Of a stretch of 64,000 bases of DNA, positions 37,601 to 50,303 are shown one piece after another. This stretch comes from Brachypodium distachyon (lineage: Eukaryota > Streptophyta > Magnoliopsida > Poales > Poaceae). The stretch spans positions 21,597,501-21,661,500 of the forward strand of contig NC_016131.3 of assembly GCF_000005505.3 (NCBI RefSeq), in the 5' to 3' direction. How positions within the stretch are numbered: position 1 is the stretch's first letter; every line of letters starts with the position of its first letter. The notes under the pieces were generated by a model, which did no database searches, was not told where the DNA came from, and saw only the letters and a program-made list of their open reading frames with translations. Both the position numbers and the translations under genes were made by a program.

Positions 37601-40600
37601 ACTTGACAAGGGCTAGTGATATTGACGCATCACCCTCATCATCTTGCAAGGGAAAAACAATACATGGCCCAAAGCAACGGATTGGTTCTTGCTGCCAAGA
37701 ATCTCACACGCATCCCTAAGCTATATACTCCTCCTCATGCGTGCCACGCATATATAATTGGATGCTTGCATGCATCACATGGAATGCCAACTCCATCCAT
37801 GGCTTAATGATGAAACAAAGATGCCCTAGATTAAATAAGAAGAAAAATCAGGAACGGGTCGCTCAGTGAGCACCAGATCTATGAACAGGATGGGCAATTC
37901 GATCAGCTATGTACAGTAACTGGAGAGAGGGGAGCACATATGCATGTGTCTCACAGTAGGGGTGATTAGTGTGGAATAATCTTCTAGGAATTCTCTGTAT
38001 AGAGAGGGAGAGTGCGTAGGTACATAGCCAGGCTTTAATTTCGTAAAGGGCCCTCCTCTGGGATTTTGATCTTGACCGCTGTCTCTGGCTTTGCTTCCTG
38101 GAGAAGGATGCCGGCTCTGTCTGCCAATTATGGGCATACGTAGGGTTACACATGGCCCTCATCAGCATTGAGAGTTGTGTACGTGTTTGGTTTTATGCAT
38201 GATCTGTTCTTGTCTCCTATCATTGTTGTGTTATTCTTGGCATTATCCATGCAAGGGAAAAGGTCTAAGTTAGCCGCCGATGCATGAATCTCCAAAGGAT
38301 TTACCATGTTGAGAGATGAAATTAACACCAGAGAAATACCTCTTCTTCATATAAGCTAGTAGTAAAAAGGTAGCCACTTCAAAAACAAAACAAGAAAAGT
38401 AGTCTCAACAAAATTGGACAGATTTATCACACCTTTGAACCTCTGGATTTCGTAATTTGGATGCAATTAATAGTTTGTGCGTCGGTGCTTATTTCAGCAT
38501 CAGATCTGGGCAATAACATGCTTTATAAATTACAGTTAACGTGTAGCATGCATGAGTTCCGGAAGGGAAATGAAAATCAAGAAAGCTTGTTCTTGTCTTT
38601 TAGCTGTCGTCATATTTATTCTCATAACGTGCAGATACCTTGAGCAACTTGGTTGCCTTTTCCATTCGACGACCCTGCTGATTTCAAAAAGCATTGTACA
38701 TAAGTATGATGCAAATGGCAACTGATCAACCAGCATATAGCCGTGTCTGTGTCTAGCTTCTTCTTTTTTACTGCTGTCAATCGAGAATCTAGCAAATGCC
38801 TTGCAAATTAGTTACGGAGTATATCATTTACAGTGGAGATTGGGATGGAGGTCAGACCTTCAGACCGCGCCGCACGTCAGACCGATTCATGGCCGTACGT
38901 ACGTGAAAAGCAGAAAACATAGCTTTGGTGACAACAGTGTGTAGTACTCCGTACGCAGGGAGGGAAATATATTCTTGGCTTGTGGAGGGAGGTGAGGGGT
39001 GGAAAGAAGAGAAGGCATCTGATTCCCGATGGATGGATGGATCAGAGATCCGATCAAGGGATCCGTTGCATGGTCTGGGGCGCTAGCTCGATCGAGAAAG
39101 GGATGTTCAACTCGATCGTGGGTCGTGGCTATGCTGCGACCACCCCAAGCCATCGTGTGATCTCATATGGATGGATGGATCGTTCCGTGCCACACGTGCA
39201 GCACGCAACCACCGGTTGGAATATATGAATCCAACGTGACGGTCACACAATTATGAACACTGGCTGGTTCTTCATATACTTTTTCTGAAGCAAGTACAAG
39301 ATGACGCACTTAGTACTGATGGATATATATCCAGAAGATCAGAAAACACCAAGCCGGCGCCTTTTCTCTCTTTCAGGTGATCGAAAATTTGTTGTTATCC
39401 CACGGAGCTAGCAGCAGCCGGACAGAGAGGGATTTAAACCGCGGCATGCACAGACCGGCTGGCCCGAGCACAAAATTCAGGGATACAGAAAGGCTGGGTG
39501 CCTGGGTTTCTGTTTAAACAACGTACAGCTATACCGGCCGCACTGCAGTAACCAGATCCTTTGAATTGACAACACGTACGTACACGACGGTTTGTCCTGG
39601 CAGGAGGACGCATGCAGATATTAACGTATCACCCCGTGAATAGATGCGACGATGTCGATGCTTCAACGGATGGATTAATTAGGCCGCGGGCGACATATGC
39701 GTAACCTATGTAGGAGTACGTGACAGGAGGCGACGTACGGCCCTCCAGCAAATAATCTGTTAACCGTTTCAATCGATCAGCAAATAATTAGGCCGCTGGC
39801 TTAATTGGCTGCCTGCCTCTGGACGTATCTGTTTGTGCCCGGCCGGCGCCACTGAGCCGATCACTCGATCAGTGTGCGTACTGGACAAAACCGGCAATTC
39901 GGTGCGAGACATGCCAAAGCGGGACGGACGGTGGCTGCTCCGTCGCTGACCTACGTACCCGGCCCTGCTGCATGCATTAGCTAGATCTTAGCCAAGCCCC
40001 ACTACTCCCGATCGTACGTATATGTATCATGCATAATATGGCCGACGGGTCACAATGTCAACGACAAGGTCGGTCGATGCATGCATGGCGGGGCCGGCCA
40101 AGAGTGTGACAGGTACGGGTTGGTAGGTAGGTACGCAGCGTCAGTCCGTGGATCATCAGGCCGGTGCGTGGCGCCCATGTTTCATTTCGGATCCAGCCAA
40201 AACCCCTCCACCGGGAATCATATATCCCCTCGATCGCCAACCAACAGGCAACACCGGCCGCGCAACAGGCCGGCCGCTGAGATTTCACACAAGCTATCCA
40301 GAACAGGGACAGCTCGATCGATACATGCAACATTGGTGGTCACTGACTCACTCACTGGTGTCTCGTCAGATTACATATGCTGCCTCGATCCATCCACACC
40401 ATCGATCGTTTTTTTTTAATCCCTGTGGTAGAAAACATATACTCCAGCTGGGACCAGGCAGGGATGTAACTTCGGGGGTGCGTAGCGTACTGTACGTACC
40501 CTACTACCGATCCATTGCATGCAACACATTATTGTGGCGGTTAGCTAGGGTGGAGTTGACCAGGGAAGTAATTATCGCCCAGTTTGACTGGCTCCTGACC

Positions 40601-40648
40601 AGACCAAACTAGCTAGCTTCAAATTCCTATTTTGGATTGTTAATCTAA

Positions 40649-42272
40649 CTAGTGTGGTGTCCCGCGCAATTGCGCGGAAACATCTTTGTATGTCGTATCT
40701 GATGAAACGTCAAGTTCGGTGCGAACTCCATAAAATCATGTATAAAATTTTCAAAAGATTCCTATAAAATCCGATACGTTGGAGGTGTTGTACTCTACAT
40801 ACGTGTAAAATTGCAAGTTGAAAATCAAATGCATTTTGAAGAAATTGAAAAGAGAAATATACAATGAATAGTGTCAAAACTGAAGGCCCACTATTCATGT
40901 CGAGTTTTTTTTTCTTACTGCTACCAAACATAATTGAGTTTGTTCTTCAAATTTTACACATATATAAAACATAATTTATCTAACATATGATTTGTTTTTT
41001 GAGAATTTTTTAACTTTTTTCCATGAAGTTTTGATAGTTTTCGTTGTAGAGGTGGTTTTTACCGGATATTTTTCCTAATTACTTTGGCTCACATAGATAC
41101 TACTCCCTCTAATCCATAATAACTGTCTCAGTTTTAGTGCAATTTTGTACTAAGTTAGAGAAAAAAATATAAGACACTTATTGGGAGTATTACTATATTA
41201 TTTCAAAAAACACCAAGTCAGTAACAGAAAGAGAAGATAGGGTGTTTGTGAGACGGAGTGTACATGCATGTATACATGTTCTGCTCCATCTGTATATAGC
41301 TTCATCACCCTATGTTTCCACGCGTGTTGCCATAGAAAGAAAGAAAATCCATGCGAATTTTCAATCGGTGGATTGCAATATTGATCTAGGTAAGAAAATC
41401 CAATCTAATGGCCGTGTTGTTCTATACGGATGGTGCCTAAATAAAGTCTAAGGGCATGCGTCCTAACTGGCCCGTACAAACATAAAAAAAAGCCTTAGTA
41501 AATCAATGGCCCAATTATAACACCTACAATTACGTAAATCAATCAGTTATGTATTGAATTTAGGTGGGCCCCTTAAACCAATTCGTAGCCAAATAAACAT
41601 AGTACTTATCTTAATTGTTAAATACAAGATCTGACGGACATAATAATTGGGTTGATGTGGATCAATATGGAGCCTCGCGTCGATACCCCTCATATTGCTT
41701 TTAGTTAAGTTAATGTCCCGCCTAATTGTGCGAGAAACATCTTTGCTTCTGAACTATTAATTGTGAAAAAAAATTTACTTCTCAACTACAAATTAAACAC
41801 AAAAAAAACTAAATCCGAGAAACTTTGTATGTGTGTACCATTTGTACATGATATTATATCAGCTTAGGTCACGGAAGAAATTTCATTGGAAAACTTATGT
41901 GCAACTAAAGCTGGTGTTGGTCGATGTGGTTTTGAATGCACGTGCAAAGCATACGGCAAGAGTTTTTTTTTATCCCATATGCTCTCTCACAGCTAACGGA
42001 CTCTGTTTCTAGGATCATTTTCTTTTTGACCAAAAGCCAAAAGCTAACGTAACATGTTTGGACTGTTGGGTTCCCAGCCACGTGACATGTAAACGCAGCG
42101 TACCATACGTTCGAAACGTACCGATACCAACTCAATGTGTTCGGGAGTAGAACGTTTTGACGTTTCTACGACCGTGAGATCTCAGATCCAACAGTTAAAA
42201 TAAATCAGGTGATGTGGATCAACGTGGAGCCTCTCCTCAGTACCGGTCATATTATTTTTAGTATATAATAGA
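40649..42272 (-). mobile_element. Two joined Helitron copies, head-to-tail, minus strand
   Basis: On the minus strand the right end starts A|TCTATTATATACTAAAA at 42272 (5' TC after A). The left end finishes with the palindromic stem CCGCGCAATTGCGCGG (about 40662-40677), about 9 nt, then CTAG at 40649-40652 followed by T. These are the expected Helitron termini in an AT target. Inside, near 41660-41750, a second diverged 5'-type end (CATATTGCTTTTAGT) abuts a second diverged stem (CCCGCCTAATTGTGCGAG). The unit therefore appears twice: about 40649-41708 and about 41709-42272. No RepHel or other protein is encoded, so both are non-autonomous. Confidence 0.65.
41103..41187. mobile_element. Stowaway-type MITE nested in the Helitron, 85 bp
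   Basis: Left end CTCCCTCTAATCCATAATAA and right end TTATTGGGAG are inverted. TA flanks at 41101-41102 and 41188-41189. Its presence in only one Helitron copy shows it inserted after the copies diverged or joined. Confidence 0.75.
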
Positions 42273-43553
42273 TTAATCCAGAAAATCATGGCACATAAAG
42301 CAAAGCAGAACGGGTCAGCAAACTAGATAAGCTACGTGCACAACAATCAACAGCGGAATATAACGCATCTAATTCTACAACATGATCAACAAAACAGAAG
42401 ATCGATCAAACAATCCCATGAGATGACATTAAGATACCCCCTCTCCCTGTTGCATTAGTTACATGTTTAAATGCCTTCTCTAAATGACGTTAACGGGAGA
42501 AACAGTCCATTCTACTACCGGTGAACATGCACTTACACCATGGATGGAGCCGGAGCCTGACACCAGTGCTTTCTTATGTTGCTCTTACAAATCCCCATGC
42601 ATGCCAACTAATGATCCCATTAAATTAGCAAATTAGGGTGAATTACCACTTCATGATTTATGATGACCCCATGGACCATTTTTCCTGGCTTCCTCCCTGA
42701 CACCAACGACCATACCTACCCAAGACAGATCCCTGCAGCCAAACCCATGGCCCTCGAGGCCTCATCACAGCCTGACAAACGCAGGAAATTCTGTTGCCCC
42801 AGAACGCTGCACCGCAGGGACCAGGGCACTGAGATCCTGCACAACCGCCCAAACATTATTAGCTCATAGGAGGACCTCCTCTAGTCACCAGAACTGCGGC
42901 GTTCGAGACAGACCACTCTGCCCAATAATAACAAGAGCTTGACCTGACATACATCCATCTCGATCTACAAGATCTGTGACACCCAACACACCCCGTGGCT
43001 TGATACGCTAACATACAGTGCTGGTATTTAGCTCTTCAAGTGCATATCGCCTAGATGGATGGGTGTGGACAGGTCGTGCGTCGATCGCGAGGACAAAACA
43101 ACTTCCTCGCACGGCACCAACACCACCAGAGGAAAGTGACAACTCCGTTGTCCGTTGATGGTCCTAACAGAAACTTGACATGTGAAAGAAGGCCAAGGCG
43201 GGGTCACGGACGCTATTAGTGCTGCTTGCCCTGTCTAAACCCCAGGCACTTTGACTTTGGGCACTGTTGGTTTGTGACGGCAACCACTTGTCCGTTCCGT
43301 CTGATCTCGTTCGTCCTACGCAATGAACCAACCCGTACGTCAATCTAAGACAGTTTTTTTTTCTTTCGAAACGCTACGTCAATCTATGACAGTAATTATC
43401 GTTAGGCACTGGTACACATCTTGAGAGACACTTGTTTCATGGCAGCTGAAGATTACAGCACGGTTGTTTTTTTTTGTTCTTCCGTTCAGTTGACACAACG
43501 CCACGAGATGTGGCGGGTTCCCACGAAGGTGGTTTGGCGACGGAATGCACACC
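42273..43553. other. Intergenic DNA downstream of the BUB1 gene
   Basis: No gene supported. The portion nearest 43553 should be the 3' UTR of the BUB1-type kinase. A GC-richer patch at about 42650-42900 is open on both strands but has no recognisable domain. Confidence 0.55.
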
Positions 43554-46500
43554 TCAGGATGAGCACAGCGAGGTCTTCTGCTTCGCTAGCTGCTGGTTCA
43601 GCTTGGCAACGAGCTGCCAGCTGCTGCACATGTAATCCTGGAAGGATCTCCTGAGGTCCCGGAGCACATCTACGTCACTCTCAGTGGAGGGCAGGTTGAG
43701 CAAGGTGGAGAAGAGGTTCTTCCAGAGATCAACGTTCCAGTACCTGTTCAAAAGAAACACGGGAGATGCCAGGGGTTATGTGCCTTCATTACCATCTAAA
43801 GCTTGCTCGCTGTGAACATCATCGTATCTAGAAGGCATGGTTCATGAAGGGCGGAACCTTTTAAATGGCGATTTCGGTTGGTACAAGTAGCTTTCACCTG
43901 CCTTGGGCACCTTCTCTACGCTCATGCCTGTCCCATGTAGCATCATGTGTGCAATGACACAGAGACCAAAAGTGTCAGCCTGCAAGAGAGGAAACCAAAT
44001 CAATGTATCAGATAGTTGCTTTCAGTGATGGCTAATGAGAATAACTTTGAATGGTATACAGACTTGATACGTCCAGGTTCTCTCTTCTTGCATTTCAACA
44101 CAACTGAATCCTGAGGTTTGACAATCCCCAAGGAACTCCGTGTTGGCTGGGAAGAGATTCAGATCAATGCCCCGACCCCAGTCAACAAGACAGAGCCCCT
44201 GTAATGGACATTTAATAAGTTTCAGAGAGAGCTCCAAATAAACACTAATCAAGCTACTTAGCGTGTTAAGAATTCATATCCTCACCTGGTTCTGCCCTGT
44301 TCTTGTTTCGCTTCTGAAGGTATCGTCTGTGATTTCTTCCCTTCAAAGACCACAAGTGAAATAAACACGCAGATGAGAAGACCATCGATATCAACCTAAA
44401 AGGAGCAATGTTTACTTTCTTGAAATAGCATGTATTAAATGGATGCATCAGAAAGCTTTGTTCTGACTTCCGGGTGAGTTTTGACTAATAGATCAGATTC
44501 TTCTTTCTTAAAGTTTTTGCTTATGATATGTTTTACTCCCTCCGATCCTAAATTGTTGTCGTTGTTTTAGTTCAAATTTGTACTAAAACAACGACAACAA
44601 TTTAGGATCTGAGGGAGTACTAACCAGAACAGGATTTAAGTACTCAAGAGAACAATAAAAGATCAGAACATCAACATCTCGGCAGAAGCATGGAGCGTGA
44701 AAACACAGATTCCAGTTACAGTTATAAGTAATAAAAAGAAACAAAAATCATGAAAGATCTTTGCACCCACCAAACCCAACATCTGGGGCCAACAAATTGA
44801 CCTCTTATCTACCATCATGTTTCCTCTTATGACCAACCATTTCAAATATTTCCACTGAAACTTACTCCCTCCGTTCCATAAAGATTGGCGCGGATTCGAA
44901 GGGAGTATGTTCTTAGCTAAGATGTATAACATCTGACCTAGTTGAAACAGTTTGAAGATATTTATGAGTATTGGAACAAGGATGTCTTTAGTAAACTTTT
45001 TGGAACTTTGGCCATTAGTGTGAGAAGATTGCTTATGTGATTATAATGTCATTGTCTTTATCTTGCAAAATTCTTTCATATTATATATCTTTTTACTATT
45101 TTGGATAGCACAATATGAACCGTAGTCCAAGTGTTGCATTGGGGACAGCGAAAAGTCATCCTACATTTCTGAATGGAGAGAGTAGTAGGAAACATACTTT
45201 TAGTAATAATAGAATAGTCTAATCTTGCAGGTATGGATGAGCATTTTCATTTTCGACACACTTGAAATTAGTACTGAAAAAGTAAACAATTTGCTATTGA
45301 CCGTATAGCTCACAAAAAGGATTGCACAAATGTGGGAACAGGAATAAGAAATGCCATTTTTTATGAAGCAGGGTAATTGTCAATCCAATGATAAATGTGC
45401 TGAATAATCATTGTTGTTATATTTCCTCTAGAAACAGCAGACAACGAGGGAGGTATCTCCAGCGTAGTAAGTTGGTTCATTACCTTGGGTAGCAGACAAG
45501 CATATTGTCAGGTTTGAAATCGCCATGGATTATGCCAACACTATGCAGAGTTTCGAGCATGTGCAGCATCTCTATAGTGTAATATATGCAGAGAACTTCA
45601 TCCATATGACGGTCAACAACTACATATGAATTTATAACGTCCTGCAACAGGTGTGTATTGTAAGTTATCACGTATTAGCAACATGGATTAACTAGAATTA
45701 TTTCTTGTCAACAACACATATAATCCAGACATATAAGTATGTAACGTAGTTTTGCATGACAAGGTTTTCAAAGAAATTCTTGATACATATGAACTTATTA
45801 CCAGAAGAGTTCCATACGGAAGGTAATCACAGACTAACACACTGACATCAGCAAAGACATGCAATTCATGTGCATAACCATAGCTTGGTCTCTGGAAGCA
45901 AAATAATTTCAGACGTAAACGTCATTATGATTTTATAAATATAAACGTGATGGTGTTCTTAAACATTATGCACCTGAATATCAGATATTCGCATATCAAG
46001 CTGGCGGTACATGTAAAATTCCCACGGAAATGCAGGCTTTTGAATCTGCAAATAAAAGTATTAGAGTTTAACATCAGAATCAAGTACAAAAGGAAGGTTT
46101 TAATGAGATAGAGGAAACATGTTTCACCTTTAAAGCAACTGTTTCTTCTGCGTTGCCATCAACAACAGCTTTGTATAATTTAGCAAAAGCACCAGTACCA
46201 GGACAACCTTTGATCTGATACTTCCTGCAACCTTGGTGCAACAAAAGGGATCACAATTAAACTTCATGCTATCAATGATATGAACTGGCTTCTGAAAATA
46301 AAAAGGAGAAGAGATATTTCTGTGACAACATTCTGTAGTTATGTGCTCATTGCGACTTGAGAGCGTTGGTCATCAAGTAGCCAAACTAGGACCACGATGA
46401 AAAATGCAGAATGTAACATTGTGCAAGGCTAAGACAATAATTACAGTCTGTACCTAACTCAATGACTTTATTTTTTAAAGCGTTCTGCGAGGAACTTAAG

Positions 46501-49500
46501 GGCAGCTTTGCGGAGTAGACCTTGTTGCTCTTATGATAGCCCTGTAAAGGGTTTGTGTGTAACAAACAAATATGAGAGCTAAGCAAAACACCCTTTAGAA
46601 CCATGCAGAATAAATTTAGCTTACAATGGACTTCTTGAGGCCACCATTAATTTTTGCCAGTAAATCGTTCATAGTAGACTCAGACCATGGATCAACGACA
46701 ATAGACTCCTTGAGCACTTTAGATGGTTTGGCCTACAAGACAAGAACAAATGTAATTGGAACGATGACCAGCTAATTATCCACCACAATGATAAGTACAG
46801 AGTTGGCATATGCATGAAATAATGCTAAGTAAAATAATGGACAGTGACGACAATTTGTGGTAGAAAATATTATATTAAGTTAAAAAAGGAAAGGATATAT
46901 TCCGCAGATTACTTCACAGTCTTAAGGACAGCTATATCTTTGCAGCTCTGTACAGAAAATACCAAAATGTCATGTCTCGCTTTTTTGAGTTTTTCTGTCC
47001 ATGCCTCCAAGGTAATGCTCAATCTAGTAAATGTATGAAATGCTCTCCTACCATATACCAAAACTTTCCAAAAGACCTCTCAGTAAATTCATAGTAGTGA
47101 CTGAGGCACCCTGCGGAGGCTAAGTCTCTAGTGCAGGTGTGCAGCATGCACCCTTGCATGGCTAGCAAACCTATAGAGGTTCCCATATTAGAAACATATA
47201 TATGAACAGGAAGAATCAAAGGAAATCTGCTTTCTGATTGTCATTCTTAACTATGCTTATCCTGTTACCCAGACCAAACATCTGTAGTTATGTACTCATT
47301 GCAAGTCCTACTATTTAACTAACAATGTAATCAATGTGTGGAAACGTAATTGTTTAACGCACGAAAAATGTAATATGAAACAGTAAAGCAATCCTTAATG
47401 TGCTTGAATATGATGTACGGGGTTCACAGAAATACAAATGAATTAAGGGGCTAGATTGAGCTATCTTAGACTTATGCATAAAGGTAGCTCACTGGTCTAT
47501 GGCCTATAAGCTCATAGGCAAAATAATCAAATTATCATTAAAGCAGTTTGGGTTGCCTCAACAAATAAGTAGCTACATTTATAAACCCCAAAACTGAACT
47601 CATTGGTTTCAGCTTCCCAGTAGAAGGGAGTTTAATATCTATTATATAATTAAAAAAGAAGGACAAGAAGGCACCACATTTGTCCTCATAGGCAAAAATA
47701 TATTTTTTTATGGCTGAGATTTAATAGTATGTTCACTTTTTACTTGCATGCAGTCATGAATCTGTTTGACTCCATAGAGTCCTGACTTGGATGTATTTTG
47801 ATGAGTACTACTCTCAGCGGCCAGCCAGAATTAAACTACGTACACCGCTGCTGGATTAAACTGCATACAATGCTTCTCAATGAATTACGAAACCGAAGCC
47901 CGATAGGCTTCATGATTTTTTTCTACTAAAAATCGAGGATAAATAGCTGTTGGAGAAAACAACCAGATAATTAAACTAATTTAATAATATGCTTTGTGGA
48001 GTTATTGTACTAAAGTACGATATACCAAAGGACAATATATTGGCACAAATAACTGTTTGCAGACAATTTGGATACAAAGTTTTCCATAATTATTTTTTAA
48101 TCTAATAACACACGCAATGTCTCACAGTTTCACATGATAAAAATATCAAAACACTAAATATAACAACAATTTAATAATTCTAGTGCCGCACAAGGGTCCA
48201 TTCGCTAGTTAAGAGTTAAGCCTGACTGCCCAAGAAGAAGCTATTTTCCATGCTGACATCAGTTTTTGTTTACATTGCTAGGAACTAGTCCCTCTGATCC
48301 TAAATTTGAACTAAAACCACGACAAGAATTTAAGATCAGAGGGAGTATTAGTCTCTAAGCTTAAGCATGCTGAACAAGAATTCTATAAGTATACCACATG
48401 TTCACAAAACAAAGTATGTTGAATTACTGTTGACTAGTAGTAGTAGCTATTTCCACATGATAAAGAAAAAACTTAGCCCTAATTTTCTCTTATTTACAGT
48501 AAAGGTTCATATGAACTCTACACAGCAATGAAATCAAGTTCTCCACTGTAGCAAGCTACTAAAGATTTAACTAATTATCCCAGATACAGGACATAGGGTA
48601 TGAGCGTGAATTAAAAATATGCAACTGTAAGCTTGTGCAGGTGGAAAGCAAATTTTCCAGAATGTGTTTGCTGAATAATGAAATATTCAGGGACAAAGAA
48701 AATCTATCAGCATATCTCAAATACTACTGGGTACAAACATCAACTGAGTTTCTTGTTTCTTCTTTACATAAAAAATTCGAGGGATCCCTCCCCCGTCATT
48801 CTCTAATATATTTTTGTATCTCAAATCCTAAAAGTATGAAACACAGCCACAAAGTCCTCCATGTTGCGATTAAATATGGAAGTCGTGAACTATTTGACAG
48901 CAATACGGAAATCAGAAAGTGCGATGCTCAACATATCGAGGGATACCAATATTTTGATCGATGTGGCTTTCGTACCTTCAATTCTTCTACAATACTCTCC
49001 AATTGTCTCAAAAAATTAATATGTTCCTTCTTCAAGATGTCGAGGGGCTCAGCTTTTCTGGTAAACCCACAGATCATAATTTGCCCAAGCATCAGCATGA
49101 CAATATCAAGTTGCGGGTGAATATCAAGGAAAAACATTACCAACCCTAACCTGGAAACACCAATTGCATACACCTTATCAGCCTCCAGCACTCTCCCCTT
49201 GGCAAAGAGAAACAGTGAATATGCTTCGTAGAGCAGTGCATGCTCCAAAAACATGTTTTTCTCCTCCAACTGCTTATACACCTTGTCAAAATCCTGAATT
49301 GCATCTGCCTGTTGGCAAAAATAATTAAACAATAAGCAAAAGGACAATCAAGGGGGATAACATCAGTATTGATATTTAAAAACCAATTAAGTTACATAGA
49401 GAATCCAGATCTCCAGGAGACGGGGGTCAGTGGAGTATTGGTAATCGTCCCCATACTTGTCGATACATTCTATCACATAAGTCTTGAGCTGTTGAACACC

Positions 49501-50303
49501 TGCTTGGTAAGCTTCTGGGTCTTTCCTGATTTCATCAATGACCTTGCTAATAGACCTGAATATAAACATGGAATCAAATCTAAGCAAATGGCACACATAG
49601 GTGATAGATCATAGAGGTGCCTGCTGGCAGGCAAACACCAGAGCAAACACACCACATTTATATATACACATAAATTTGAGACTGGAGTCTGTAGCATATG
49701 CACATAAATTGCACGGATACATAATGCATGTCTGAAAAAACATATCCATCTAACTCAAACACCCCATACATTTAAGACTGGACTCTGAAACAAAGAGCAG
49801 TAGCCCATACGAACATCGATGAGTTCAAGCATACAAATAGGAAGAAAGATCACACTGCTATACGCCTAAATACATTTGAAGCCAGAATGAACATATAAGT
49901 GGGTCTCAACTCAATAACGCATTAACAAATTAGCAACCACATGAAGAATGACATAGGTGGAGTGGCACAACCTAATTTAGTATGTTAGAAGCCCAAAATT
50001 AAGAGGCGCAACCTCGAATAGAAGCACATCCCCATACACTAACTGAGGTGAAACCTCGTATACAGACACGCACCACATACATATAGGTGAGGTAAAATGA
50101 CACGAACATATAAGCAACTAAATCTAGCTAGGGCAAAATTTACAGGCACGGAGTTAGATCTCAAGCGCAATTTGGTGCTACCTGAGGTACGGGAGGATGG
50201 GATCGGAGGGCGGCGACGCCTCCCGCGAAACCCTAGGAGTGGAACTCCGGAGCGGACTGGAGGCGGCCGCTTCCGCGACCGGCGTGCGTTCGAGCATAAC
50301 CAT
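43554..50303 (-). CDS. BUB1: BUB1-type spindle-assembly-checkpoint kinase, 14 exons
   Basis: Mitotic checkpoint kinase acting at kinetochores. Exons in transcript order: 50303-50182, 49555-49396, 49308-49151, 49057-48976, 46732-46625, 46541-46454, 46231-46128, 46045-45974, 45891-45802, 45641-45484, 44340-44286, 44198-44064, 43979-43858, 43743-43554. Phases join without a stop: 547 aa, in the range of plant BUB1-related kinases. Residues about 35-170 form the BUB1/MAD3 N-terminal TPR-like domain (YGDDYQYSTDPR, DFDKVYKQLEEKNM, ALLYEAYSLFLFAKG). DPW at 188-190 matches the conserved NPW region before the kinase. The kinase (about 245-490) has a degenerate Gly loop (GCPGTGAFAK), the VALK lysine 274, HGDFKPDN (367-374) and DWG (405-407) in place of DFG. 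The start at 50303 is chosen because the upstream frame runs through a CT repeat; an ATG two codons later is possible. In rice the homologue is BRK1. Confidence 0.93.
44536..44617. mobile_element. Stowaway-type MITE in a BUB1 intron, 82 bp
   Basis: Nearly perfect palindrome: CTCCCTCCGATCCTAAATTG pairs with CAATTTAGGATCTGAGGGAG, and GTCGTTGTTTTAGT pairs with ACTAAAACAACGAC. TA flanks at 44534-44535 and 44618-44619. Confidence 0.92.
44866..44905. mobile_element. Internally deleted Stowaway remnant, 40 bp
   Basis: CTCCCTCCGTTCCATAAAGA at the left and GAAGGGAG at the right, with TA on both sides (44864-44865, 44906-44907). Only the two termini remain. In the same BUB1 intron as the 82-bp copy. 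Confidence 0.6.
46733..48975 (-). other. BUB1 intron 4 (about 2.2 kb)
   Basis: The largest BUB1 intron, separating the N-terminal TPR-like domain exons from the DPW and kinase exons. It contains the 58-bp Stowaway and otherwise AT-rich sequence without recognisable coding content. Frame continuity across it is good (phase 0 on both sides), but a small missed exon in phase 0 cannot be ruled out. Confidence 0.7.
48288..48345. mobile_element. Short Stowaway-type MITE in BUB1 intron 4, 58 bp
   Basis: GTCCCTCTGATCCTAAATTT faces the inverse of GAATTTAAGATCAGAGGGAG, with TA on both sides (48286-48287, 48346-48347). It is a shortened relative of the 82-bp element at 44536. Confidence 0.75.

Larger units (their letters stand above)
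25950..40648. other. Long gene-free stretch upstream of the Dof gene
   Basis: No open frame here has a recognisable domain, and I could not build any multi-exon gene. The sequence is mostly low-copy in appearance, with many GCTAGCTAG, CGTACGTA, CATGCATG and CGATCGAT motifs typical of unannotated grass intergenic DNA. Stowaway elements lie at 26125-26225, 27340-27458 and 31571-31695. A lone MITE end lies near 26460-26472. A weak hAT-like pair, CAGTGGCACACGCAG / CTGGGTCCGCCAGTG, spans about 28198-28374. Distal regulatory DNA or non-coding RNA genes may be present but cannot be recognised by eye. Confidence 0.55.

Noticed and set aside
48635..49149. Plus-strand ORF of 161 codons across BUB1 exons 3 and 4
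   Set aside because: Antisense to coding exons of the BUB1-type kinase.
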